DNA of 64,000 bases, taken from Desulfatibacillum alkenivorans DSM 16219 (GTDB lineage Bacteria; Desulfobacterota; Desulfobacteria; Desulfobacterales; Desulfatibacillaceae). A program made the position numbers and the translations under genes. Where the stretch lies: assembly GCF_900142135.1 (NCBI RefSeq), contig NZ_FQZU01000007.1:62001-126000 (forward strand), written 5' to 3'. A model generated the notes under the pieces. It was not told where the DNA came from. It was given only the letters and a program-made list of their open reading frames with translations, and searched no databases. Shown in pieces: positions 17,141 to 26,485 of the stretch (position 1 is the first letter of the stretch; each line of letters begins with the position of its first letter).

Positions 17141-20100
17141 ATGTTGAGAGTGTTGCATAACTCGATGAGAATGAAAGGGAATTTCTTTTGGATTCTCTTT
17201 TGCGCGGCCGTCTTTTTTACGGCGCTTTCTCCGGCTTTAGCAGCCCAGGAGAATGGGAGCGGCGCCGAAAGCCCTGCGTCTTCGGCCATTCAAAACGAGC
17301 TGGTCATTGCCCATAACCTGAGCCACCCGCCTTTCAAGTTTGTTGACGAAGACGGTCGATCCCAGGGCCTGATTGTAGATTTGTGGCGTTTGTGGTCGCA
17401 AAAAACGGGCGTTCCCGTCCGATTCGCGGGAGCGCCTTTTGAAGAAACCGTGGCCATGGTCCGGGAGGGCGGGGCGCAGGTTAATGCGGGCTTGTTCAGC
17501 ACGGAAGAGCGCCGGAAGTTCATGGATTTCTCCAATCCCATCCACGGGGTGTCGTATTACATTGTTTATCATAAAAGCATTCTGGGAATAGGAGGGCCGG
17601 AGGACCTGAAAGGGTTCAAAGTGGGCGTTCCCGCCGGGGGATACACGGAACAGTTCATGCGAAAGTATCACCCGGGCCTGGACCTTGCTTTGTACAAGGA
17701 TTATCCGGCCCTGTTCGGCGCCGCTCAAAAAGGGGAGATTCGTGTGTTTATCGCCCCGGTGGAGAATCTCAGAGATTACCTGAAAAAGCATTACTTGACC
17801 AATGATTACCGGTTCGCCGCCAACCTGCCCATATTCGTCCGCAACTATCGGGGCGGCATAGCTAAAGGAAACAAGGAGTTGCTTGAAACCATCAACCAGG
17901 GCCTTGCGCAGATCACCCCGGAAGAGCGGGGCGAACTGGAGCGCAAATGGCTGGGCTGGACCCGGGTTCGGCCTAAAGACGACGCCCTGGTGATTTCCGT
18001 GAGCACGGATTACCAGCCCATGTCTTTCCGGGACCCCTTCGGCCGCCCCGCCGGCATGCTGGTGGACTATTGGAAGCTGTGGGCCGAAACCGTGGGCCAA
18101 AAGGTTGTCTTTGACCTGGTTGATTGGGACCAAAGCGTCAGGCTTGTCAAAGACGGAGAGGCGGCTTTTCATTCCGGGCTGTATTCCAGCGAATCGCGCA
18201 GGGAATGGATGGATTTTTCCCAGACCATTTACGAGCTGGAGTCCAATCTTTATTACCTGCCCGAAAGCCCCGTCTCCCCGCCGCTGGAAAGCCTGAGAGA
18301 CGTCTCCATAGGCGTCGTCAAGGGCTCGTATCAGGAGGAATACGCGCTGAACAGCTTAAAGGAAACCTGCACAGCCGTGCCGTTTTCCACCGCCGAAGAT
18401 ATGCTTTACGCCCTGATTCAGGGACGGATAGACGCGTTCATAGACGAGTCCATTGTGGTGGACCTGTTATTAACCAGGGACCGGTTTGCAGGCAAGGTGG
18501 TGGGGCACTCCACCCCGTTGTTTTCCAGAAGCCTGAAAGCGGGCGCGGCCAAGGGCGATAAAGACCTGTTGGAATTGATCAACCGGGGCGTTGAGGCCAT
18601 GCCTAAAGATAAGCTGGAGGTTATTGAAAAACGTTGGATCGTGGATTCCGAAGCCAGGTATTTCGATAAAATAGCCCAGTTGGAAGGCAAATCTTCGGTC
18701 TACCTGAGCCCCCTGGAAAAGGCCTGGATCGATGAGCATCCGGTCATTCGGCTGGGTGTGGATCCCGGCTACGAGCCTTTTGAATTTCTCACCGAGGGAG
18801 GCAAATATGCAGGCGTGGCCTCCGAGTACGTGGAATTGCTGAACAAACGCCTGGGAACCAATCTCAAGGTGATTCCTTACGATACCTGGAGCGAGGTCAT
18901 CGTCCAGGCCAAGGCAAAGGGCGTGGACGTCCTGCCGGCCGTCATGAAAACGGAAAGCCGGGACGAATATCTTGTTTTCACAAAGCCTTATCTCAGCTCG
19001 CCCGAAATGATTTTCTGCCGGACCGACGCTCCGTTCATCGGCGGCGCGGAAGACCTGACCGGAAAATTCATCGCTCTCAAACGCAACAGCTACATGGAAG
19101 ACCGGATCAGCGAAAAATATCCCGAACTGAGCCTGGTTTTATACGATACCACGGCCCAGGCCCTGGAGGCCGTGGCCTCGGGCGAGGCGGACGCCTACGT
19201 CAACACCCTGGCGCACGGATCGTACGTGATCGCCAAGTACAATATCTCCAATATCAAGGTGGCCGCTCCCATGGACGGGACCGTGGACGGCATTCGCATC
19301 GCCGTGCGCAAGGATTGGCCCATATTGCGGGATATCCTGCAAAAGGGGCTGGACTCCATCACCCCGGAGGAGGCGGCCGCCATACGCAGCCGATGGATCA
19401 CCGTGCGCTTTGAACACGGCAGGGAGGTGCGGACGATTCTCAAATGGGCGGGCGCGGTTCTTGGCGTCATCCTGTGCGTGATGCTGCTGGTCTTTATTTG
19501 GAACCGGAGGCTGGCCAAGGAAATTGCGCGCCGGGAGGAAGTGGAGGCGCGTCTGGTTACCGCCAAGGAAAAGGCCGAGTCGGCGGACCGGTTGAAATCG
19601 GCCTTTCTGGCCACCATGTCCCACGAACTGCGAACTCCGCTGAACTCCATTATCGGCTTTTCGTCCATCGTGCTTCAGGAGCTTCCCGGCCCTTTGAACA
19701 AAGAGCAAAAAAAGCAGATGGGCATGGTGCGAAACAGCGCGCGCCACTTGCTGGCCCTCATAAACGACGTCCTGGACATTTCCAAAATCGAAGCGGACCA
19801 GTTAGTCCTGGCGCCTGAAGAATTCGATTTCACGGAGGCCGTCAACGGGGTGGTTCAATCGGTCCGTCCTTTGGCGGAGAAAAAGGGTCTGGAGCTGGAA
19901 TTGAAGCAGGACGCTTCCGAACTCCGGATTTTTTGCGACAAAAGGCGTATGGAGCAGGTGCTCATCAACCTGGTCAACAACGCCATCAAGTTTACGGAAA
20001 AGGGGAGCGTGAGTGTTTTGGTCAGCGGTCCGTCCAATCGCAACCCCCAGGGCGTAGACATGGTGATGATCCAGATTCAGGACACGGGCATCGGCATTCA

Positions 20101-20311
20101 GCCCGGAGATTTTAGCAAGCTGTTCAAACCGTTCAGGCAAATAGAAACCGGTTTGGATAGAAAATACGAAGGAACCGGTTTGGGGCTTTCCATCTGCAAA
20201 AAGTTAGTGGGGCTCATGGGGGGGGAGATAACCGTGGAAAGCGAAATCGGCCACGGATCGCGCTTTACCGTCCGCCTTCCGGTTAACGGGCCCGTTCAAC
20301 AGGAGGCGTAG
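17141..20311 (+). CDS. sensor histidine kinase with three periplasmic SBP_bac_3 domains
   Basis: A 1056-residue membrane kinase of BvgS type. After an N-terminal signal or anchor segment come three consecutive solute-binding (Venus-flytrap) domains at about 52-272, 283-505 and 535-765. Domains one and two share the pattern P(F/M)xFxDxxGRxxG(L/M)xVDxW and a conserved SxExRRxxMDFS segment, so they look like an internal duplication; the third is more divergent. A single transmembrane helix follows (about 790-812), then HisKA with His828 in TMSHELRTPLNS and a HATPase with LVNNAIKF, DTGIGI and GTGLGLSICK. No receiver is fused, but the next gene is a lone receiver starting 1 bp after this stop. Ligands are unknown; amino-acid-like solutes are typical of the family. 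The start is uncertain; ATG at 17171 is an alternative. Confidence 0.92.
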   Translation: MLRVLHNSMRMKGNFFWILFCAAVFFTALSPALAAQENGSGAESPASSAIQNELVIAHNLSHPPFKFVDEDGRSQGLIVDLWRLWSQKTGVPVRFAGAPFEETVAMVREGGAQVNAGLFSTEERRKFMDFSNPIHGVSYYIVYHKSILGIGGPEDLKGFKVGVPAGGYTEQFMRKYHPGLDLALYKDYPALFGAAQKGEIRVFIAPVENLRDYLKKHYLTNDYRFAANLPIFVRNYRGGIAKGNKELLETINQGLAQITPEERGELERKWLGWTRVRPKDDALVISVSTDYQPMSFRDPFGRPAGMLVDYWKLWAETVGQKVVFDLVDWDQSVRLVKDGEAAFHSGLYSSESRREWMDFSQTIYELESNLYYLPESPVSPPLESLRDVSIGVVKGSYQEEYALNSLKETCTAVPFSTAEDMLYALIQGRIDAFIDESIVVDLLLTRDRFAGKVVGHSTPLFSRSLKAGAAKGDKDLLELINRGVEAMPKDKLEVIEKRWIVDSEARYFDKIAQLEGKSSVYLSPLEKAWIDEHPVIRLGVDPGYEPFEFLTEGGKYAGVASEYVELLNKRLGTNLKVIPYDTWSEVIVQAKAKGVDVLPAVMKTESRDEYLVFTKPYLSSPEMIFCRTDAPFIGGAEDLTGKFIALKRNSYMEDRISEKYPELSLVLYDTTAQALEAVASGEADAYVNTLAHGSYVIAKYNISNIKVAAPMDGTVDGIRIAVRKDWPILRDILQKGLDSITPEEAAAIRSRWITVRFEHGREVRTILKWAGAVLGVILCVMLLVFIWNRRLAKEIARREEVEARLVTAKEKAESADRLKSAFLATMSHELRTPLNSIIGFSSIVLQELPGPLNKEQKKQMGMVRNSARHLLALINDVLDISKIEADQLVLAPEEFDFTEAVNGVVQSVRPLAEKKGLELELKQDASELRIFCDKRRMEQVLINLVNNAIKFTEKGSVSVLVSGPSNRNPQGVDMVMIQIQDTGIGIQPGDFSKLFKPFRQIETGLDRKYEGTGLGLSICKKLVGLMGGEITVESEIGHGSRFTVRLPVNGPVQQEA

Positions 20312-20312
20312 C

Positions 20313-20681
20313 ATGCCTGGAAAAAAAGTATTGATCATCGAAGATAACGAGCAAAACCTGTACCTCATAACCTACCTGCTGGAAAACAGCGGGTATGAGG
20401 TGACTCCGGCCAGAGACGGCGCCCAGGGATGCGCCATGGCCGAGGTGGTCCAGCCGGACGTCATTCTTCTGGACATCCAGTTGCCCGGCATGGACGGATA
20501 CGAGGTGGCCAAGGCGCTCCGGAAAAAGCCCCTCGTCAAGGAAACCCCCATTGTGGCCGTGACCTCCTACGCCATGCCCGGCGACAAAGAGAAAGCGCTT
20601 TCCGCAGGATGTACGGGTTACATAGAAAAACCCATAGACCCTGCAGTTTTTATAGATCAGCTGGAAGAACATCTGGTATAG
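20313..20681 (+). CDS. single-domain response regulator
   Basis: A 122-residue stand-alone REC domain, DivK-like in size and sequence (VLIIEDNEQNLYLITYLLE). The phospho-acceptor is Asp54 in ILLDIQLPGMDGYEV, with conserved Thr/Ser in AVTSYA and Lys in IEKPIDP. Its AGGAGG lies inside the last codons of the preceding kinase gene, so the two are translated together. It is the obvious phosphotransfer partner of that kinase, which lacks its own receiver. It has no output domain and probably works by protein contact. Confidence 0.93.
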   Translation: MPGKKVLIIEDNEQNLYLITYLLENSGYEVTPARDGAQGCAMAEVVQPDVILLDIQLPGMDGYEVAKALRKKPLVKETPIVAVTSYAMPGDKEKALSAGCTGYIEKPIDPAVFIDQLEEHLV

Positions 20682-20708
20682 TAGCAATACCCCCGGGAGG
20701 GGCGACGT

Positions 20709-22745
20709 ATGGCAGCCATATTGATTGTGGACGACAATGAGCAAAACCGTTACTTTCTGGAAGCCCTCCTGAAAGGATACGGGTACGAAACCCTTTCGGC
20801 TGAAAACGGGGTGCAGGCCCTGGAAAAAGCTGCTGAATACTTGCCGGCCCTGGTTATCTCCGACCTTCTTATGCCGCAAATGGACGGGTTTGAACTGTGC
20901 CGCCGCTGGAAGGCCCATCCCCATCTTAAGGATATTCCTTTTGTCGTATATACAGCTACATACACCGAGCCGCAGGACGAGAAGCTGGCCCTCAGCCTGG
21001 GAGCGGACCGCTTTCTTATCAAGCCCCTAGAGCCTAATGAGCTGGTCTCCTACATCCAGGAGGAACTGGAAAAGGCCGCAGCCAGGAATGAATCCGAAGC
21101 CCTGGAAAAACAGGACGAGTCCGAGGAGCACCACAAGGAATACAGCCAGATAGTCGCCCGCAAGCTGGACAAAAAAGTCCGCCAGCTGGAAGCGGAGATT
21201 CGGGAGCGTCAAAAAGCGGAAGACGCCCTGAGAAAGAGCGAGGAACGCTTTCGCCTTGTGGCGGAAACCGCCACGGACCTGGTGTATGAATGGATTCCGG
21301 AATCCAACCAGCTAACCTGGTTCGGAGATATTGACAAAGCCCTGGGCTTCGCCGCCGGAGAGTTTCCCCACACGGTAACGGCCTGGACCAAGCAGATCCA
21401 TGGAGAAGACCAAAAAAGGCTGTTTGAATTCCAAGATCTTTCAGCTTTTTCGGCGGAGACCGTTGTGGATCGATACCGCATCGCCACGGCGGACGGAACC
21501 TGGCGCCACTGGGTGGATAAAGCCGCTCCCGCCGAAACGAGCAACGGCAAAGTCGTCCGCTGGATCGGCGCTTGCGTGGACATCACGGAGCAGAAAAACC
21601 TGGAAGCCCAACTGTACCAGGCCCAAAAAATGGAGGCGGTCGGGCAGCTTACAGGCGGTCTGGCCCATGACTTCAACAACCTCATTCAGGTGATATTGGG
21701 CTATTCCGACCTGGTTTTGTGGGATAAGGCCTTAAGCTCCGTGCAAAGAAAAAATTTCGAGCAAATCCATAAGGCCGCCCAAAAAGCCTCGGGCATGACC
21801 CGCCAGCTTCTGGCTTTCAGCCGCAGGCAGGTCATTCGGCCCATGTACGTGGGCTTGAACGATCTGGTGACGGACATGCTGAAAATGGTCCAGCGCCTTA
21901 TAAGCGAAAAGGTCACCGTGGATTGGAAGCCGTATGAAAATCTGGGCGCCATCTACGCCGATCCCGGCCAGATCGATCAGGTTCTTTTAAACCTGTGCGT
22001 CAACGCCAGAGACGCCATGGACAACCAGGGCCAGCTTTCCATCTCCACCATGAACATCGACTTGAACGAAGATTTTTGCTCCATGAATCCCTGGGCCTCC
22101 CCCGGAGCGTACGTCATGCTTTCCGTGAAGGACTCCGGCTGCGGCATGGACTCCCAAACTCTGGATAATATCTTCCAGCCTTTTTTCACCACCAAGGAAA
22201 CCGGAAAAGGCACGGGCCTGGGCCTTTCCACGGTCTACGGAATCGTCAAGCAGCATAACGGGTTCATCCATGTGGAAAGCAGCCCCGGCTGCGGCGCCGC
22301 TTTTCAGGTTTTCTTCCCCAGAGTGGAAAAAAGGCCCCAGCAACGGCCTGCAAATCACGAAAAATACGGACTGGGAGGCAGCGAAACCATTCTTGTGGCC
22401 GACGATCAGGAAATGCTCCTGGACCTGACCGAACACATCCTGGAGCGGGAAGGATACACGGTGCTCAGGGCCAACAACGGGCGGGAAGCCGTCAGCATCG
22501 CCAGGGCCAACGAAAACATCGACCTCGCCATCCTGGATATGGTCATGCCCGTTCTAAACGGAAAGGCCGCCATGGAGGAGATCGCCCGCATTAATCCCAA
22601 GGTCAAGTTCCTGTTCGCCAGCGGCTACAGCCAGGAAGGCATTCACGAAAACTACGTCCTGCAAAAAGGCCTCAACCTCATCAACAAGCCATACCCCAGC
22701 GAACAGCTTCTCCAAAAAGTCCGCGATATCCTGGATAATGATTGA
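20709..22745 (+). CDS. hybrid kinase REC-PAS-HisKA-HATPase-REC
   Basis: A 678-residue cytoplasmic hybrid. It begins with a receiver (1-122, Asp52 in ISDLLMPQMDG), then a coiled coil, a PAS domain (about 175-295, closing GACVDITEQ), HisKA with His320 in TGGLAHDFNN, a HATPase with NLCVNARDAM, DSGCGMD and GTGLGLSTVYG, and a C-terminal receiver (about 560-678, Asp in AILDMVMPVLNG). The LAHDFNN H-box is typical of this hybrid class. It lies 27 bp after the single-domain regulator, with GGGAGG upstream, so the three genes from 17141 probably form one transcript and a phosphorelay. Confidence 0.93.
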   Translation: MAAILIVDDNEQNRYFLEALLKGYGYETLSAENGVQALEKAAEYLPALVISDLLMPQMDGFELCRRWKAHPHLKDIPFVVYTATYTEPQDEKLALSLGADRFLIKPLEPNELVSYIQEELEKAAARNESEALEKQDESEEHHKEYSQIVARKLDKKVRQLEAEIRERQKAEDALRKSEERFRLVAETATDLVYEWIPESNQLTWFGDIDKALGFAAGEFPHTVTAWTKQIHGEDQKRLFEFQDLSAFSAETVVDRYRIATADGTWRHWVDKAAPAETSNGKVVRWIGACVDITEQKNLEAQLYQAQKMEAVGQLTGGLAHDFNNLIQVILGYSDLVLWDKALSSVQRKNFEQIHKAAQKASGMTRQLLAFSRRQVIRPMYVGLNDLVTDMLKMVQRLISEKVTVDWKPYENLGAIYADPGQIDQVLLNLCVNARDAMDNQGQLSISTMNIDLNEDFCSMNPWASPGAYVMLSVKDSGCGMDSQTLDNIFQPFFTTKETGKGTGLGLSTVYGIVKQHNGFIHVESSPGCGAAFQVFFPRVEKRPQQRPANHEKYGLGGSETILVADDQEMLLDLTEHILEREGYTVLRANNGREAVSIARANENIDLAILDMVMPVLNGKAAMEEIARINPKVKFLFASGYSQEGIHENYVLQKGLNLINKPYPSEQLLQKVRDILDND

Positions 22746-22761
22746 TGCGGCCTGACGCCTG

Positions 22762-22902
22762 GTGCAAAGTCATCTCAAATACAGAGGGGCAGAGGCGTCA
22801 ATAAGGCAGACCGGAGAGCACGAAGAGATCACCCTGGATGAGCACACCGGCCAATACGTCAGGATTTTCAGCGTGGTTATAATCTTCAGAGTGGATGTAT
22901 GA
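22762..22902 (+). pseudogene. fragment copy 1 of a recurring C-terminal coding remnant
   Basis: An open 46-codon stretch reading SHLKYRGAEASI, then EHEEITLDE, then a VRI-containing end. Its first 38 bp after the GTG (22766-22803) recur exactly at 23371-23408. The ending of the motif seen in the other copies (RVTMTLRQ) has decayed here to SVVIIFRVDV. It looks like the tail of a lost gene rather than a functional peptide. Its stop overlaps the ATG of the next ORF. Confidence 0.6.
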
Positions 22903-23222
22903 AGGGAGGATGGGTGGCGGAGTTCAAATACAAGGCAAAAAGCATTAGTTGGGCAATAAACATAACGTGGCTGGTGCTGCTTGCCTTATTTTACTATATT
23001 GCGGCCACGGTTGACCAAACAGGATACGGGATGTCAGGGTACCTGTTTTTTATTGGGCTTTCGTTTATTATCAGCAAACGCCTTGCCAAGTGGTCATCCT
23101 TTTTCAAGTGGATCTACTGGTTCTGTTGTTTATGCCTTTTTCCCAACAGGCCCTTTAATCACCTGGCAGTGGGTTGGGTTTTCTTACTTTTATGCCTTGG
23201 TTCAATCATAAACATTTCTTAA
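22899..23222 (+). CDS. small hypothetical membrane protein
   Basis: A 107-residue ORF (102 if the GTG at 22914, which has GGGAGG upstream, is used). It contains three hydrophobic stretches, about residues 20-37, 46-58 and 68-105, the last interrupted by a short polar turn, with aromatic and cysteine-rich content (WIYWFCCLCLF). No family is recognised. It lies among decaying gene fragments and its base composition is richer in A and T than the signalling genes upstream, so it may be an acquired gene or a remnant. Confidence 0.45.
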   Translation: MKGGWVAEFKYKAKSISWAINITWLVLLALFYYIAATVDQTGYGMSGYLFFIGLSFIISKRLAKWSSFFKWIYWFCCLCLFPNRPFNHLAVGWVFLLLCLGSIINIS

Positions 23223-23852
23223 GGCGCATGAACGAGAGTGCACAGGGTATTCTGAGGACGCTTTCCTTAATTCCTCTTGATCGAATTCTGTTCCACATTT
23301 TTTGTGGGCGGTCCCGGCCACCTTGCCGCAAGAGTCCAATGGATGAAATGCGCGGGCAGGCGTTTGGTGAAAAGTCATCTCAAATACAGAGGGGCAGAGG
23401 CGTCAATAGACATATCGGATAGCATGCTGAAATAACCCTGGACGAATCCAACGCCCAAGGCGTCCGCATCTACCGCGTCACCATGACCCTGCGACAGGAA
23501 TGACGGATTCTGGTAAAGATGTTTGCTTATGGCAATATGGGAATGGCTTGGAAAAATAATTACAGAAGAGCATGTTATGCTAAATAACCTTGGTTCTGTA
23601 GCCTCAATAGTTAGCCTCATAGTGAGCTGTGCGTTTTAGGGGACGTCCTTTCATAACTTCATAACTTCATAACTTTTTCTTGGGAACGCCTGATTCCACG
23701 CCAATACAATGTCAAAGAACATATCCAGGAGGGAAACTCAGATCCCTCCGCACCTTTTGGACTGGATCCCACCCTTGCATTTTTAAAAATTTAGCCCTAT
23801 AAAAAAAACGATTCCGAACATTTTACCGACAAACAAAAAAGGATTTTGAACT
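23223..23852. other. gene-poor decayed region with short tandem repeats
   Basis: 630 bp without an intact gene. It contains the second coding remnant (listed separately) and three perfect tandem copies of the octamer TCATAACT at 23651-23674. The rest is AT-rich and shows no readable ORF with a ribosome site. Confidence 0.6.
23367..23503 (+). pseudogene. fragment copy 2 of the recurring C-terminal coding remnant
   Basis: Reads VKSHLKYRGAEASI in one frame, then after a frameshift HAEITLDESNAQGVRIYRV and TMTLRQE followed by a stop. A 38-bp block (23371-23408) is identical to copy 1. The frameshift shows the reading frame is no longer maintained. Confidence 0.6.
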
Positions 23853-24602
23853 ATGGCTCCATTATACGAAAAACCAGTCAAACTTCTTTTTAGGGATATG
23901 GTTGAAGATCTTGGAATCCAAAAAGGCGATGTCTTGGAGAGAGACGCAGCTCAATCCTGGTTTAAAAAAAACTACCCATTGGTTAAACCAAGCACTGTTT
24001 CGGCACACTTTCTAAAACTCTCGACCAACGCCACGAGCCGCATACATTACAGCGTGGACCCGAAGGGTCATGATGACTTTTTGTATCAGATTGACGGCAA
24101 AAAATTCCGGCTCTATGACCCCGCATCCGACCCTGAGCCGATCTATATAAAAAGCAGCGAAGACATAAAGGTTGAGCCGGATACCGATGATCAGGAGGGA
24201 ATAAGCAACGGCCAATTTGCTTATGAAAAGGACCTTCAGAATTTTCTGGCAAAAAACTTGTCTTTGATTGAACCCGGCATGTCGCTTTACGAGGAAGAGG
24301 AAATCAAAGGCATTGAGTTTCCTGTTGGCAATCGCTTTATTGATATTTTGGCGGTCGACTCCCAAAACAACTATGTGGTTATAGAGCTTAAAGTCTCAAG
24401 GGGATATGACCGGGTTGTGGGGCAGATTCTCCGCTATATGGCATGGATTAAAAAACATCATGCGGAGCAGGACCAAAGCGTGAGAGGCGTAATTATCGCG
24501 CGCGAGATTTCAGAGGACCTTGTTCTGGCATGCTCGGAAGTAAATAATGTTGAGCTGTATGAATACAATCTATCGATAGCTTTAAGTAAAATAAATAAAT
24601 GA
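23853..24602 (+). CDS. orphan PD-(D/E)XK nuclease (NucS/DUF91-like C-terminus)
   Basis: A 249-residue protein. The C-terminal half (about 125-245) shows a restriction-endonuclease-like core: a glutamate-rich lead-in, FIDILAVD with Asp164, then VVIELKVSRG with Glu178 and Lys180, and GQILRYMAWI. This is the Asp-x(13)-Glu-x-Lys layout of NucS/DUF91-type nucleases. The N-terminal half (1-100) is a small alpha/beta or winged-helix-like domain (LERDAAQSWFKKNYP) often found before such nucleases; I cannot name it firmly. The base composition is AT-richer than its neighbours and it sits alone among decayed DNA, so recent transfer is likely. AAAGGA lies upstream of the ATG. No methylase or partner gene adjoins it. 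Confidence 0.75.
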   Translation: MAPLYEKPVKLLFRDMVEDLGIQKGDVLERDAAQSWFKKNYPLVKPSTVSAHFLKLSTNATSRIHYSVDPKGHDDFLYQIDGKKFRLYDPASDPEPIYIKSSEDIKVEPDTDDQEGISNGQFAYEKDLQNFLAKNLSLIEPGMSLYEEEEIKGIEFPVGNRFIDILAVDSQNNYVVIELKVSRGYDRVVGQILRYMAWIKKHHAEQDQSVRGVIIAREISEDLVLACSEVNNVELYEYNLSIALSKINK

Positions 24603-24677
24603 ATTCCGGGGACAAACCAACTCTCCCTTCATCTACATGGCCCTGGCGCCTCGCCGCCAGGGCTTGGCATAGAGGAA

Positions 24678-24837
24678 AAACGAACGGGCAAACGATTGGT
24701 TAAAAGGTATTCCAAATATGGCAATACAGTAGTATTGAGGTCGGAAAATCCCGAACACAAGGAGATCACCCTGGACGAAACTGTGGATAAAAAGCGTCCG
24801 CATCCACCGCGTCACCATGACCCTGCGGCAAGCGTAA
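24678..24837 (+). pseudogene. fragment copy 3 of the recurring C-terminal coding remnant
   Basis: Reads GKRLVKRYSKYGNTVVLRSE, then NPEHKEITLDE, then after a single-base shift SVRIHRVTMTLRQA and a stop. It is the most diverged copy at the DNA level but preserves the peptide pattern of copy 2, so the similarity arose from coding sequence. Confidence 0.55.
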
Positions 24838-24982
24838 GGGTGCCTGTACTCAACAAAGTATGGGTGTGACAGATGATACCCCTATTGTAAACATTGTCAG
24901 ATTAAGTCATAGCTACTTCACTTGAATTTTAAAGTTTTGATCAAACTTTTTTAAAAGTTTGCCGCCGGAGGCGCAGTTTCGC

Positions 24983-25021
<39 letters not shown>

Positions 25022-25023
25022 CA

Positions 25024-25115
25024 CGCAGTTAGTCATCTGCTTTTCTCGCCGTTGGTATTTCGCCGGAGGCGCAGTTAGTCATTTGCTTTTTTCGCCGTTG
25101 GTTTTTCGCCTTTTC
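25024..25115 (+). repeat. two 46-bp tandem direct repeats
   Basis: Two adjacent units starting CGCAGTTAGTCAT at 25024 and 25070, sharing the internal CGCCGTTGGT, with a few mismatches. A CGCCGGAGGCGCAGTT element occurs before the T tract and again at the unit junction. Confidence 0.75.
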
Positions 25116-25197
25116 GCAGTGCGTTTTTTTGTTTTTTCCTTCATTGTTCCTTTCATTGTTATTGACCCGATTTGTCATGCATCGTAAAACCTGGGGT

Positions 25198-26445
25198 ATG
25201 AAAACTTACAGCGTGTGCACGGGAAATCTTCGGGTGGGGAGGCGGCTGCTGGTTTGGGCGGTTGCGATGGTTGTTTTGTTATGGTCTTTGGGCGGTTGCG
25301 GATTGCAGGAGCCGGAGAAGATTACGGCGGAAAACGCGTTAAAGCGCCTTTCGGAGCGAAACAGCCCCGAATTCAACGACGACGCGGGTTTCGCCTCGCT
25401 GCGGAGGTCCATTGCCTCGGCCCGGGCGTATCTGGAAAAGCTGGACCCGGACCGGCAATTCACCTTCGGCCCGGATTCCTACCCGGCTTCCCGGCTGCTG
25501 GCCACTTTGGACGCTTTTGAGGCTGTCCTGGACGCCAATCCCACGCCGGAGGAATTAAACCGCCAGGTTTCCGAAAAATTCCTTGTATATCAGAGCGTAG
25601 GCTCGGACGGGGACGGCGGCATGCTGTTTACGGGGTATTACGAACCCTTGCTGGAAGGCACGCTGGAATACGACCCGGAATATCGCTATCCTCTTTACGG
25701 CCTGCCCGAAGATCTGGTTTGCGTGAATCTGGGCCGGTTCAAGGAGAAATTCAAAGGCGAGCAGATTTGCGGCCGTTTGAGCGGAAACTCCCTGGTTCCT
25801 TATTACACCCGGGAGGAGATCGATTCCAAGAACATGCTGGAGGCCGAGGGCCTGGAGATCGCCTGGGTGAAAGACCCGGTGGATCTTTTTTTTCTGCATG
25901 TGCAGGGCTCGGGGCGCATCAAGGATAAGTACGGCCACACCTATCACGTGCATTATGCGGGCAAGAACGGCCAGCCGTACCGGAGCATCGGCAAGCTCCT
26001 GATCGATGAGGGAGTCATTGAGAAGGAAGCCATGTCCATGCAGGCGCTCAGGGAGTATTTGGAAAACCATCCCGAAGACCTGGAGCGGGTGTTCAATCAT
26101 AATCCCAGTTATGTGTTTTTCGACGTGGTGGACGAGCCGGCCATCGGATACGCCGGGCAGCCCCTGGAAGGGGGGCGGGCCGTAGCCGTGGATTATAGGA
26201 TTTTTCCCATGGGCGCTTTGGCCTTTGTCCAGACCGAGCAGCCCGCGGTGGAGCACGGAGTGTTGACCCGTTGGGAGGAGATGAACCGTTTCGTGCTGAC
26301 CCTGGATACGGGCGGCGCCATACGCGGCGCGGGCCGGATGGATTTCTTTTGGGGCAACGGAGATTACGCCGAGATAGCAGCGGGCCACATGAAGCAGGAC
26401 GGCCGCTTGTTCTTTTTGGTGGTTAAAGAGGACGGAGACAAGTAG
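25198..26445 (+). CDS. mltA: MltA-family lytic transglycosylase (lipoprotein)
   Basis: A 415-residue murein lytic transglycosylase that cleaves the MurNAc-GlcNAc bond with formation of 1,6-anhydromuropeptides. The N-terminus is a lipoprotein signal ending LGGC (Cys34). The MltA barrel includes LFTGYYEPLLEGT, YYTREEID and VDLFFLHVQGSGR. The 3D domain near the C-terminus has LTLDTGGAIRGAGRMDFFWG, holding the aspartate expected to be catalytic (in RMDFFWG). An outer-membrane inner-leaflet location is inferred from the lipobox, with Leu at +2. The ATG at 25198 is preferred because it places the signal peptide at the N-terminus; earlier in-frame starts add about 23 residues of unlikely sequence. 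Confidence 0.92.
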   Translation: MKTYSVCTGNLRVGRRLLVWAVAMVVLLWSLGGCGLQEPEKITAENALKRLSERNSPEFNDDAGFASLRRSIASARAYLEKLDPDRQFTFGPDSYPASRLLATLDAFEAVLDANPTPEELNRQVSEKFLVYQSVGSDGDGGMLFTGYYEPLLEGTLEYDPEYRYPLYGLPEDLVCVNLGRFKEKFKGEQICGRLSGNSLVPYYTREEIDSKNMLEAEGLEIAWVKDPVDLFFLHVQGSGRIKDKYGHTYHVHYAGKNGQPYRSIGKLLIDEGVIEKEAMSMQALREYLENHPEDLERVFNHNPSYVFFDVVDEPAIGYAGQPLEGGRAVAVDYRIFPMGALAFVQTEQPAVEHGVLTRWEEMNRFVLTLDTGGAIRGAGRMDFFWGNGDYAEIAAGHMKQDGRLFFLVVKEDGDK

Positions 26446-26485
26446 CCTCCGTCCGCCGCCGCATTTCCAATAAAACAGGCCTTGG

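Noticed and set aside
22766-23408. Insertion sequence ends
   Set aside because: The repeated 38-bp block has no terminal inverted repeat or transposase ORF nearby, and the copies share coding pattern rather than element ends.
23651-23674. Three octamer repeats as a CRISPR-like array
   Set aside because: Adjacent 8-bp units with no spacers; a simple tandem repeat.
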